Shown in pieces: positions 33,844 to 43,665 of a stretch of 43,665 nucleotides of DNA; within the stretch, counting starts at the first letter, position 1, and the number at the start of each line of letters is the position of its first letter. The DNA is taken from contig PUKQ01000027.1 in the NCBI GenBank assembly GCA_003550565.1, forward strand, positions 1-43,665, read 5' to 3'. Under the pieces are notes generated by a model. That model saw nothing but the letters and a program-made list of their open reading frames with translations. It was not told the origin of the DNA and did no database searches. This DNA comes from Syntrophomonadaceae bacterium. GTDB lineage: Bacteria; Bacillota; Dethiobacteria; DTU022; PWGO01. The position numbers were made by a program, and so were the translations under genes.

Positions 33844-35139
33844 ATGAATGAACAAACAAACAAAAACCAGACCTGCCCCAGTTCTCAGCTAAAGAATTTT
33901 GATCCCCAGCTAGCGCAAGCTATTGAAAATGAAAATAATCGCCAAAATGAAAAAATTGAATTGATTGCCTCCGAAAATATTGCAAGCACAAAAGTCATGG
34001 AAGCGCAGGGGTCAATACTTACCAATAAATATGCTGAAGGGTATCCCGGAGCAAGATATTATGGTGGTTGTGTGCATGTGGACGTAGTAGAGGAGTTGGC
34101 GCGGCAGCGAGCCCGGGAAATGTTCAATGCCGATCATGCCAATGTACAGCCTCATGCCGGGGCAAATGCCAATCTGGCTGTATACTGCGCAGTTTTAAAG
34201 CCGGGTGATCGTATTCTGGGAATGGAGCTAACTCATGGCGGGCACCTGACTCATGGATTCGCAGCCAGTATTTCAGGAAAATATTATCGGGCAAGCTTTT
34301 ATGGGGTGGACCCTGAAACCGGCTTAATTGATATGGAACAGGTACGTAAAATTGCTCGGGAAAAAAAACCTCGCTTAATAGTGGCAGGCGCAAGTGCATA
34401 TCCCCGTATTATAGATTTTCAAGAGTTTGCAAACATAGCAGACGAAGTAGGCGCTTATCTAATGGCAGATATTGCCCATATAGCCGGGTTGGTAGTAGCC
34501 GGCCTGCATCCATCACCTGTGGGGCATGCTCAATTTGTTACTACCACTACCCACAAAACCTTAAGGGGACCGCGCGGAGGTTTAATTTTATGTGACTCTA
34601 AATATGCCGGCTCTATAGATAAAGCCATTTTTCCCGGTATTCAAGGTGGTCCCTTAATGCATGTCATTGCTGCAAAGGCAGTTGCTTTTAAGGAAGCATT
34701 GCAGCCTGAATTTAAGGATTATCAAAAGAAAGTTATAGAAAACTCACGCACCCTGGCGGAATCCTTGCAGGCTCATGGATTTGATTTGCTAACCGGAGGT
34801 ACCGATAATCACATGATTTTAGTTGATCTAAGAAGCAAAGAGCTTACCGGTCAAAAAGCGGAAAAAATTTTGGAACAGGTTGGAATTACTGTGAATAAAA
34901 ATACCATTCCCCATGATCCTCAACCTGCTCAGATAGCCAGCGGTATAAGGATAGGAACACCTGCCGTTACTACCCGGGGTATGGGAGAAGAAGAAATGAA
35001 GCAATTAGCGGATATAATTAGTGAATCCTTGCACAATTTTAGTCAGGAGTCAAAGATAAATCATCTGTCCAAAAGGGCAATTGAACTTTGTAAAGCTTTT
35101 CCATTGCCTTCGCATCAGTCTTTTGATCCGGAAATGTAA
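33844..35139 (+). CDS. glyA: Serine hydroxymethyltransferase
   Basis: PLP enzyme that converts serine and tetrahydrofolate to glycine and methylene-THF. 431 residues; the N-terminal 20 residues are polar and unconserved. Motifs: [12 protein letters not shown]-like segment near residue 40, [15 protein letters not shown], and the PLP lysine Lys238 in [17 protein letters not shown] at 33844 behind SD AAGGGAG. Followed by upp with 19 bp between. Confidence 0.96.
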   Translation: MNEQTNKNQTCPSSQLKNFDPQLAQAIENENNRQNEKIELIASENIASTKVMEAQGSILTNKYAEGYPGARYYGGCVHVDVVEELARQRAREMFNADHANVQPHAGANANLAVYCAVLKPGDRILGMELTHGGHLTHGFAASISGKYYRASFYGVDPETGLIDMEQVRKIAREKKPRLIVAGASAYPRIIDFQEFANIADEVGAYLMADIAHIAGLVVAGLHPSPVGHAQFVTTTTHKTLRGPRGGLILCDSKYAGSIDKAIFPGIQGGPLMHVIAAKAVAFKEALQPEFKDYQKKVIENSRTLAESLQAHGFDLLTGGTDNHMILVDLRSKELTGQKAEKILEQVGITVNKNTIPHDPQPAQIASGIRIGTPAVTTRGMGEEEMKQLADIISESLHNFSQESKINHLSKRAIELCKAFPLPSHQSFDPEM

Positions 35140-35158
35140 AGTAATGGAGGGTTAAAAA

Positions 35159-35785
35159 ATGAAAAATTATTTTTTGGTTGGCCATCCTCTTGTCCATCAC
35201 AAACTGGCGTATTTAAGGCAATACAAAACGGGACCTAAAGAATTCCGTTCTCTTATGGAAGAAGTAACTACTTTATTGCTTTATGAAGCCACCCGTTCCT
35301 TACCTACAGTAGACACAGAAGTGGAAACCCCTATTGGACGGGCCCGAGGCAAAGCTATTACGGAGAAATGCGATTTTATTGTTATATTACGGGCTGGACA
35401 AGGGATGGTTACCGGGGCATTAAAATTAATACCCAGCGCAAAAGTGGGTATTGTAGGCATGTATCGAGATCATAATACCCTTCAGCCAATCCAGTATTAT
35501 TGTAATTTGCCGGACAATTTAGGTGCGCGGCACAGTATTATTTTGGACCCCTTGTTAGCAACCGGGGGCACAGCCAATGAAGTAATTAATTTATTGAAGC
35601 AGGAAGGAGCCCGCGATATAAAAATAATTTCTTTAATTGCTTCTCCCGAAGCTTTGAATACTTTATCTCACACGCATCCGGAGGTGGAAGTGTATTTGGC
35701 TTCTATAGATAAAGGTTTGGATGCTAACGGTTATATTGTTCCGGGTCTCGGTGATGCCGGCGATCGTCTTTTTGGCACCGACTAG
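35159..35785 (+). CDS. upp: Uracil phosphoribosyltransferase
   Basis: Salvages uracil to UMP using PRPP. 208 residues. The PRPP-binding loop is [16 protein letters not shown] and the C-terminal uracil-binding segment has [19 protein letters not shown] 35159 with SD TGGAGG. Co-transcribed with glyA and the dCMP deaminase gene. Confidence 0.96.
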   Translation: MKNYFLVGHPLVHHKLAYLRQYKTGPKEFRSLMEEVTTLLLYEATRSLPTVDTEVETPIGRARGKAITEKCDFIVILRAGQGMVTGALKLIPSAKVGIVGMYRDHNTLQPIQYYCNLPDNLGARHSIILDPLLATGGTANEVINLLKQEGARDIKIISLIASPEALNTLSHTHPEVEVYLASIDKGLDANGYIVPGLGDAGDRLFGTD

Positions 35786-35811
35786 AAAAAAAGAAAGAGA
35801 GGGAGCTCCTT

Positions 35812-36273
35812 ATTAGCAGACGTCCACCCTGGGATGAATATTTCATGAATATTGCAGAAGTAGTTTCGCAACGCTCCACCTGTATGCGGCGAAGGGTAGG
35901 AGCGGTAATTGTTTCCGGTAAAAGAATACTTACTACCGGTTATAACGGTGCTCCCACCGGCTTGGAGCATTGTGAGAATTACGGATGCATCCGGGTGCAG
36001 CAAAACGTTCCTTCGGGAGAGCGCCATGAGTTATGCCGGGGTTTACATGCCGAACAGAACGCCATCATTCAAGCGGCTCTTTATGGAGTAAGCATTCGCG
36101 ATGGAATTATTTATTCTACACATCATCCTTGCGCGGTTTGCGCTAAGATGATAGTGAACGCGGGCCTACAAAAGGTAGTAATAAGAGACGACTACCCCGA
36201 CCAGATGTCTAAAGAATTATTAGAGGAAGCCGGGATAGTTATTGCAATTATAAAATCTTCCGAAATTGAGTAA
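35812..36273 (+). CDS. dCMP deaminase (ComEB-like) with a probable ATT start
   Basis: Zinc-dependent deaminase that converts dCMP to dUMP. Motifs: LHAEQNAI (catalytic Glu, zinc His) and [10 protein letters not shown] (zinc Cys pair). The first ATG is at 35845, but the frame continues upstream and encodes [10 protein letters not shown], the conserved N-terminus of the family. No ATG, GTG or TTG exists there; an ATT at 35812 lies 6 nt after SD GGGAG (35801-35805), giving 153 residues. The ATT start is inferred. Starting at 35845 would give 142 residues and lose the conserved segment. Confidence 0.87.
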   Translation: MSRRPPWDEYFMNIAEVVSQRSTCMRRRVGAVIVSGKRILTTGYNGAPTGLEHCENYGCIRVQQNVPSGERHELCRGLHAEQNAIIQAALYGVSIRDGIIYSTHHPCAVCAKMIVNAGLQKVVIRDDYPDQMSKELLEEAGIVIAIIKSSEIE

Positions 36274-36300
36274 CACATGGAAAAATTTAAAATAGTTAAA

Positions 36301-36330
36301 TTGCTTAACTACCTATTGCAGTAATATTAT
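36301..36330 (+). promoter_or_regulatory. Predicted atp operon promoter
   Basis: -35 TTGCTT (36301-36306), 18-bp spacer, -10 TATTAT (36325-36330), about 40 bp before the first atp gene. An alternative pair in the same stretch (TTGCAG, 17 bp, TAAAAT) also fits. Confidence 0.45.
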
Positions 36331-36368
36331 TAATGATGTAAAATCAAAAAAGATGAGGTTCTAGCAAG

Positions 36369-36605
36369 ATGAAACCTAAGGAAAGCATAGGCATATTGAA
36401 GGGCTTGGCGTTGATAGCGCAAGCGGGGCTATCAATAGCATTGCCGCTGGTCTTTTTCATCTGGCTGGGGCAGCGGATTGCCGATTATACTGGGAGTGAA
36501 GGCCTTTTATTAATTATAGGGATATTTTTGGGACTAGTTACCGGTTTTATGCTTGTTTACCGTATTTTTTATAAGAGTTTGGGTGCAAATGACAATCAAG
36601 AATAA
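36369..36605 (+). CDS. atpZ: AtpZ-type small membrane protein
   Basis: 78 residues with two membrane helices (about 14-36 and 43-65) and a FIWLGQRIADYTGS segment, as in AtpZ/AtpI family proteins that precede F-type ATPase genes and are linked to c-ring assembly or Mg2+ uptake. ATG at 36369; SD is weak (GATGAGG). First gene of the atp cluster. Confidence 0.78.
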   Translation: MKPKESIGILKGLALIAQAGLSIALPLVFFIWLGQRIADYTGSEGLLLIIGIFLGLVTGFMLVYRIFYKSLGANDNQE

Positions 36606-36639
36606 ATAAGCAGTGACTTGTTGAAAATAGGGTGAAAAT

Positions 36640-37032
36640 ATGGAAGAGTATAACTATTTTCGCAAACAGTTTTTAATTCGGTTTGGGGGTATTTTTTTAA
36701 TCTTAGCAGCGCCCCTGCTGTTATTAGGATACTTGGAAGCATTGTATGGGTTTGCATTTGGGGCACTGCTGGCGGGGTTGTTTTTTATTGTACACGGCCA
36801 TGTTTTGACTAAGTCACTGCAGTTGCCTTCCCTAAGGGCTCGGTTTTATATCTTTAGTCATTACGTACTTAGGTACGTTCTCTATTTTATAGCCTTAATG
36901 GGAGCGATTCAGAGGCCGGACATTCACTTTTTGGGAGTAGCTGCAGGACTGATATTGCCGCGGCTGGTAATTTTAATATTTTATACTTTTAGTAGTAAAA
37001 ATATAAAGCCGGCGGAAGTAAGAAATATCTAA
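36640..37032 (+). CDS. atpI: ATP synthase protein I
   Basis: 130 residues with about four membrane helices (about 12-30, 35-54, 74-92, 99-120). AtpI proteins help assemble the c-ring in Na+ and H+ ATP synthases. The call rests mainly on topology and position between atpZ and atpB. ATG at 36640 after a weak SD (GGGTG). A 97-bp inverted-repeat element follows it. Confidence 0.75.
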   Translation: MEEYNYFRKQFLIRFGGIFLILAAPLLLLGYLEALYGFAFGALLAGLFFIVHGHVLTKSLQLPSLRARFYIFSHYVLRYVLYFIALMGAIQRPDIHFLGVAAGLILPRLVILIFYTFSSKNIKPAEVRNI

Positions 37033-37042
37033 GTAATTTATA

Positions 37043-37139
37043 GCGGTCAACTTTAATCATGCAGCTACAGTTGTATTATTTAATAAGTTGATGTTCAAGT
37101 AATAGGTATGGAAAAAATTATGCCTTTAAAGTTGACCGC
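37043..37139. mobile_element. MITE-like 97-bp element between atpI and atpB
   Basis: Perfect 14-bp terminal inverted repeats, GCGGTCAACTTTAA (37043-37056) and TTAAAGTTGACCGC (37126-37139), enclose 69 bp of AT-rich DNA. The outer flanks are identical and in direct orientation: TTTATA at 37037-37042 and at 37140-37145. This is the pattern of a small non-autonomous transposable element with a 6-bp target duplication. No coding capacity. A regulatory RNA hairpin is the main alternative. Confidence 0.55.
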
Positions 37140-37173
37140 TTTATAATATTTAGGGTGTTGAAGGGAAGATATT

Positions 37174-37827
37174 ATGGAAGCCGATTTTGGGATTAAAACC
37201 TATTTCACCATTTTTGGACTGAATATAAACTCCACTATTCTGGTGACCTGGAGCATAATGATTATCCTTACGGTTTTGGCCTTAATCACCCGCAGTAAGC
37301 TACAAAAGGTACCAGGCACGCTGCAGTTAGTTATGGAGATGGTGGTAGAAGGGGTACACTGGCTGGTGGATAGCACTATGGGAAAAGGACAGCGAGGATT
37401 TGCCCCCTACATACTGGCCCTTACCCTATATTTACTTTTTGCTAACCTGACTGGTATTATCGGAGTGCGTCAGCCTACGGCTGATTTAAATACTACCTTT
37501 GCCCTGGCTATAATTACTTTTTTCATGGTGCATATTCACGGAATCAAAGCCAAGGGAGGTTTTGGTTATTTTAAAACCTTTTTTGAACCCTTGGCCTTTA
37601 TGTTTCCTCTCAATATAATCAGTGAACTGGCCCTGCCGATTTCTTTAAGCTTTCGTCTTTTTGGTAATATGCTGGGCGGCGTGGTTATCCTTTTCCTAAT
37701 GTATAACTTTGCTCCGACCATAGTACCTGTAATAGGGCATTTGTATTTTGATCTTTTTATTGGATTGATCCAGACATTTATTTTTGTAATGTTAACCTTA
37801 ACTTTTATTACCCTGGCAAAGGACTAA
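37174..37827 (+). CDS. atpB: F-type ATP synthase subunit a
   Basis: Stator membrane subunit that forms the ion half-channels against the c-ring. 217 residues with about five or six helices. The essential Arg lies in SLSFRLFGNMLGG, and the last helix ends with FIFVMLTLTFITLAKD. A PTADLNTTFALA segment is also typical. ATG 37174 with SD GAAGGGAAG. Followed by three c-subunit genes. Confidence 0.95.
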   Translation: MEADFGIKTYFTIFGLNINSTILVTWSIMIILTVLALITRSKLQKVPGTLQLVMEMVVEGVHWLVDSTMGKGQRGFAPYILALTLYLLFANLTGIIGVRQPTADLNTTFALAIITFFMVHIHGIKAKGGFGYFKTFFEPLAFMFPLNIISELALPISLSFRLFGNMLGGVVILFLMYNFAPTIVPVIGHLYFDLFIGLIQTFIFVMLTLTFITLAKD

Positions 37828-38409
<582 letters not shown>

Positions 38410-38473
38410 CGAAGAGGGAGCTTGCCAGAGCTTAAATGTTATTTAGTGATAGTAAAGAAAGCAAGGTGGTTGA

Positions 38474-38980
<507 letters not shown>

Positions 38981-39023
38981 TTTTAAGCGGGTTATTAAAA
39001 TTAGAGAACGATAATTATTATAA

Positions 39024-39320
<297 letters not shown>

Positions 39321-39363
39321 TTCTCCGTTGATGTTAATTAGTGCGGGGAAGGAGGTAATTTGA

Positions 39364-39861
39364 TTGGAAAGCCCTATCATTGATATTAGCCCGGAAATGC
39401 TATTGTTTCAGGCCATTAATATTTTTATCCTCTTCTTGATTCTGCGGCGGTTTCTTTATCAACCCCTGACCAATCTTATGCATAACCGTACTCAGGAAAT
39501 TGAACAGGGCTTGGAAGAAGCTAAAAAAAACCGGGAGCGGGCACAGCAGCTACAGGAAGAGTATGATAGTGAGATTCAGAAAGCGCGTCGGGAAGCAAGG
39601 GAGATTATTGAAAAAGCCTCCCGGCAAAAAGATGAAATTATTAAGGAAGGCAAGGAAGAAACCCAAAAACAGACGGAGAAAATGCTCAACGAAGCCAAAA
39701 AAGAAATTGAGATAGAAAGAGAAAGGGCTTTCGAAGCATTACGTCAGGATATAGTATTCTTTTCCGTGAACATTGCGGAAAGGATTATTGCCAAAGAAAT
39801 TGATCCAGAAGCTCAAAAAGAAATGGTAAACCGCTATCTGGAAGAAGTAGGGAGAGAGTAA
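39364..39861 (+). CDS. atpF: ATP synthase subunit b
   Basis: Peripheral stalk subunit. 165 residues: one membrane helix (about 10-30) followed by a long charged coiled coil rich in Glu, Lys, Gln and Arg, ending near the delta-binding tail. Start TTG at 39364 behind SD AAGGAGG. Its stop overlaps the atpH start (TAATG), so the two are translationally coupled. Confidence 0.94.
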   Translation: MESPIIDISPEMLLFQAINIFILFLILRRFLYQPLTNLMHNRTQEIEQGLEEAKKNRERAQQLQEEYDSEIQKARREAREIIEKASRQKDEIIKEGKEETQKQTEKMLNEAKKEIEIERERAFEALRQDIVFFSVNIAERIIAKEIDPEAQKEMVNRYLEEVGRE

Positions 39862-40418
39862 TGAGTGTGGTAATTGTTTCCCGTAAATATGCGCGAGCCC
39901 TCTATGAACTGGCAGAGGAAAAAGACATTTCCAAACAAGTTTTGCAGGCTTTTGAAGAAATTAAAAGTATATTGGAAAAAGAGCAGTTAATGCAATACTT
40001 GGCTACTCCTTTACTCGAAAAAGAGTCTAAAAAAGAACTATGCAACAGGGTTTTGGAGCAAATCAATTTAGAAAAAGAAGTTTTTGTTACCCTGCAGAAT
40101 TTCATGTTTTTATTAATAGAGAAAAAGAGGATTGATTTAATTACCGGCATATGTGAGGAATTTCGCTATATCTATCACTATCATAGAAATATACAGGAAA
40201 TGGAAGTAATTACCCCCGACGGTCTCTCTACCGAACAAAAAGAACGGATGGTAGCTATTATGGAAGAGTTCACCCAGAAAAAGATCCTGGTAGAGGAAAG
40301 GCAAGATCAGAATTTAGTCGGGGGAATAAAAATAATAATAGGGACAAGAGTACTGGACGGAAGTGTTCCGGCCCGGTTAGAACGCATAAAAGAAAATCTG
40401 CAAAAACCGGCAGGTTAA
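39861..40418 (+). CDS. atpH: ATP synthase subunit delta
   Basis: Links the b stalk to the top of the alpha-beta hexamer. 185 residues. N-terminal helical domain with SRKYARALYELAEE, and the C-terminal motif GGIKIIIGTRVLDGSV, both family-typical. ATG at 39861 overlaps the atpF stop codon. 40 bp before atpA. Confidence 0.95.
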   Translation: MSVVIVSRKYARALYELAEEKDISKQVLQAFEEIKSILEKEQLMQYLATPLLEKESKKELCNRVLEQINLEKEVFVTLQNFMFLLIEKKRIDLITGICEEFRYIYHYHRNIQEMEVITPDGLSTEQKERMVAIMEEFTQKKILVEERQDQNLVGGIKIIIGTRVLDGSVPARLERIKENLQKPAG

Positions 40419-40458
40419 GAAATCATGTTTTATTTGAGAGAATTTAGGAGGTGGCGCA

Positions 40459-41982
40459 GTGAGTATTCGCTCCGAAGAAATAAGTAATATTATCAAAAGG
40501 CAAATTGAAAGTTATGAAGATAAAGTAGATTTGGTAGACACCGGAGTTGTTATTTATGTAGGTGACGGTATTGCACGTATTTACGGTTTGGAAACTTGCA
40601 TGGCATCGGAGCTTTTAGAATTTCCTCACGGAGTTTACGGCGTGGCTTTAAACCTGGAGGAAGACAATGTAGGAGCAGTTATCCTGGGAGACTTTGAAAA
40701 GATAAGGGAAGGAGATACTGTAAAAAGGACAGGGCGGATTGCCCAGGTTCCGGTGGGAGAAGCTTTGCTGGGCAGGGTAGTAAACTCTCTGGGGCATCCT
40801 TTGGACGATAAGGGTCCCATTGAAACCGAAGATTATAACCCTATTGAAAAATTAGCTCCCGGTGTTACACACCGTCAACCGGTGAATGAGCCCTTACAGA
40901 CAGGCATTAAAACCGTAGATTCTATGATTCCTATAGGTAGGGGACAGCGTGAATTAATTATCGGAGACCGTAGTATAGGTAAAACAGCTATTTTATTGGA
41001 TACTATATTGAATCAAAAAGATTCTGATGTGCACTGTATTTATGTGGCTATAGGGCAAAAACGCGCCACGGTGGCGGGGCTGGTGCGCCTTTTGGAAGAA
41101 CATGGGGCTATGGAATACACCACGATAGTATCTGCCACAGCAAGTGATCCCGCCCCGTTGTTATATTTTGCCCCATACGCCGGCTGTGCTATTGGTGAAT
41201 ATTTTATGTCTCAAGGCAAGCACGCCCTGGTTATGTATGATGACCTTTCCAAGCATGCGGTTTCTTACCGTCAGCTTTCCCTTTTGCTGAGACGCCCTCC
41301 GGGCAGAGAGGCATATCCGGGAGACGTATTTTACCTTCATTCACGTCTTTTGGAAAGAGCGGCCAAGCTCAGCGATGAGTACGGAGGCGGTTCTTTAACC
41401 GCAATACCCATTATTGAAACCCAGGCAGGCGATCTTTCCGCTTATATTCCTACCAATGTGATTTCCATCACCGATGGTCAAATTTACCTGGAAGGAGATC
41501 TTTTCTTCGCCGGGGTGAGGCCGGCAATTAATGCCGGTTTATCTGTTTCCCGGGTAGGCGGAAATGCTCAAACCAAAGCAATGAAAAAAGTCGCCGGGCG
41601 GTTGCGGCTAGACCTGGCTCAGTTTCGAGAGCTGGAGGCTTTTGCCCAATTTGGGACAGAGCTAGATAAAGCCACTCAGGCCAGCTTAAATCGAGGGGAA
41701 AAGATTGTAGAAGTGCTTAAACAAGATGAGTATCAGCCTATGCCCATTGAAAATCAGGTGGCTATTATTTACGTGGCTATTAATGGATATCTTGATGATA
41801 TTCCCACCAACCAGGTGAGCAGTTTTGAAGCTGCTTTTTTGCGAAACCTACAAACAGAGTATGCAGATTTACTTAAAGAAATTAAAGAAACGGGAACTCT
41901 GGAAGATGACAGGGAAGAAAGATTAAAAGAAGCTATAAAGAATTTCAAGCAGGGTTGGGATATAAGCGAATCCGCTTCCTAA
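40459..41982 (+). CDS. atpA: ATP synthase subunit alpha
   Basis: Non-catalytic nucleotide-binding subunit of F1. 507 residues. The P-loop is GDRSIGKT (residues 169-176), where most alpha subunits have GDRQTGKT; Gly-Lys-Thr is intact. Other motifs: [33 protein letters not shown] and [13 protein letters not shown] with the arginine finger. GTG start at 40459 behind SD TAGGAGG. In the usual order between atpH and atpG. Confidence 0.97.
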   Translation: MSIRSEEISNIIKRQIESYEDKVDLVDTGVVIYVGDGIARIYGLETCMASELLEFPHGVYGVALNLEEDNVGAVILGDFEKIREGDTVKRTGRIAQVPVGEALLGRVVNSLGHPLDDKGPIETEDYNPIEKLAPGVTHRQPVNEPLQTGIKTVDSMIPIGRGQRELIIGDRSIGKTAILLDTILNQKDSDVHCIYVAIGQKRATVAGLVRLLEEHGAMEYTTIVSATASDPAPLLYFAPYAGCAIGEYFMSQGKHALVMYDDLSKHAVSYRQLSLLLRRPPGREAYPGDVFYLHSRLLERAAKLSDEYGGGSLTAIPIIETQAGDLSAYIPTNVISITDGQIYLEGDLFFAGVRPAINAGLSVSRVGGNAQTKAMKKVAGRLRLDLAQFRELEAFAQFGTELDKATQASLNRGEKIVEVLKQDEYQPMPIENQVAIIYVAINGYLDDIPTNQVSSFEAAFLRNLQTEYADLLKEIKETGTLEDDREERLKEAIKNFKQGWDISESAS

Positions 41983-42017
41983 GACCTTTTTAAAATAGAT
42001 CAAAGGAGAAAGTTGGC

Positions 42018-42899
42018 ATGGCAACCAGCACACGAGAAATTAAAAGACGTATCCAGAGTGTTAAGAACACCCAGCAAATAACCAGGGCTATGGAGATGGT
42101 GGCAGCGGCCAAACTGCGCCGTGCCGAGCAAAGAGTGAAGAATAATCGTCCCTACATCCACCATTTAAGGCAATTTATAGCGCGGGTACTGGCTTTTTCT
42201 CCTCCTATCCGCCATCCTCTTTTGTGGGAAAGCGAGGAAAATATTGCCCCCATGAAAGGCTATTTGGTGATCACTTCCGACAGAGGTTTATGTGGAGGTT
42301 ATAATTCTAACCTTTTAAGGCGGATATCCCAGGAAATTGAAGACCCCTCTGTTTCCAATATAATGGTCTTGGGGCGTCGCGGGCGTGATTATTTTAAACG
42401 GCGTGGTTATCCCATTGCCTATGAACAAATATATTTGGAAGATTATCCCGCCTGGGAAGACATTCGAGAAGTTGGGGTTCAGATGTTACAGATGTTTGAG
42501 GAAGGAGTTTTTGGTGAGCTATACCTGGTTTATAACGAATTTATTAATGCCCTGCAGCAGCGTCAAATAATTACCCGGCTTTTGCCTTTGATGCCGCCCG
42601 GTGAAGATGAACTGCCGGAATTTGATGAAACCCTTTACTTCAGTTATGAACCCGGCGCGGAAGAGGTATTAAACGGGCTTTTACCTCGTTATTTTTATAG
42701 CTCTATTTACGCCGCGGTGTTGGAAGCGAAAGCTTCTGAATTTGGAGCGAGGATGTCAGCAATGAAATCAGCTACCAACAATGCAGATGATATGATTGAA
42801 GAACTTACTCAAACTTATAATCAGGCCCGCCAGGCAGCTATTACCCAAGAATTATTGGAAATTGTGAATAGCGCGGAAGCCTTACGGCAAAGCGATTAA
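42018..42899 (+). CDS. atpG: ATP synthase subunit gamma
   Basis: Central rotor shaft. 293 residues. N-terminal helix REIKRRIQSVKNTQQIT and AMEMVAAAKLRRAE, middle SDRGLCGGYNSNL, and C-terminal helix with RMSAMKSATNNADDMI and ITQELLEIVNSAEAL are all family motifs. ATG at 42018 after SD AAAGGAG. Precedes atpD by 35 bp. Confidence 0.96.
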   Translation: MATSTREIKRRIQSVKNTQQITRAMEMVAAAKLRRAEQRVKNNRPYIHHLRQFIARVLAFSPPIRHPLLWESEENIAPMKGYLVITSDRGLCGGYNSNLLRRISQEIEDPSVSNIMVLGRRGRDYFKRRGYPIAYEQIYLEDYPAWEDIREVGVQMLQMFEEGVFGELYLVYNEFINALQQRQIITRLLPLMPPGEDELPEFDETLYFSYEPGAEEVLNGLLPRYFYSSIYAAVLEAKASEFGARMSAMKSATNNADDMIEELTQTYNQARQAAITQELLEIVNSAEALRQSD

Positions 42900-42922
42900 T
42901 TATTTTTTAAATACTTTAATGA

Positions 42923-43665
<743 letters not shown>

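Overview
The window looks like the replication-origin region of a low-GC Bacillota genome, most likely an anaerobic Clostridia-type lineage. The reasons are: a gyrB-remB-recF-dnaN-dnaA block with a Bacillus-type bipartite oriC; a complete WalRK-YycHI signalling locus; an arginine-phosphatase-type small phosphatase (YwlE family); many TTG/GTG starts behind strong Shine-Dalgarno sequences; and no oxidase or respiratory genes. I cannot name a species from sequence alone. No rRNA, tRNA, CRISPR array, prophage or transposase gene was seen.

Layout. Positions 1-5203 (minus strand) carry gyrB (cut by the window edge), remB, a DciA-like gene, recF, dnaN and dnaA. The dnaA-dnaN gap holds a DnaA box next to a run of DnaA-trios, and the 403-bp dnaA-rpsF gap holds three more boxes and divergent promoters; together these form oriC. 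All later genes except nikR are on the plus strand: rpsF-rpsR-rplI-dnaB (ssb missing from its usual place), an FAD-dependent oxidoreductase and an M23 peptidase; walR-walK-yycH-yycI-murA-htrA (cell wall control); a phosphatase-superfamily enzyme, rlmH and an MBL-fold hydrolase; a polyamine cassette (pyruvoyl arginine decarboxylase, SpeE, SpeB); an 856-bp region with no established gene; rho-rpmE-DUF1385-prfA-prmC; convergent nikR; a Na+/phosphate cotransporter; tsaC/sua5-ywlE-rpiB-glyA-upp-dCMP deaminase; and the atp operon, which runs off the right edge inside atpD.

The most unusual part is the atp operon. It has three consecutive c-subunit genes. Two encode fused double hairpins in which the first hairpin keeps the ion-binding Glu and the second has Gln instead; the third is an ordinary single hairpin. 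All five hairpins have the Gln of a sodium-type site, and the three active hairpins have Glu followed by Thr. This predicts a Na+ F-type ATP synthase with a mixed rotor containing inactive hairpins, related in concept to the Acetobacterium woodii rotor but with a different gene complement. The Na+/Pi cotransporter upstream fits a sodium-using cell.

Other notable signals are a 97-bp MITE-like inverted-repeat element with a 6-bp direct repeat between atpI and atpB, an rpsF leader that resembles the S6:S18-binding RNA and could mask the ribosome binding site, a probable AUU start codon in the dCMP deaminase gene, a palindrome over the nikR promoter, and a long, possibly regulated leader before rho with small overlapping ORFs.
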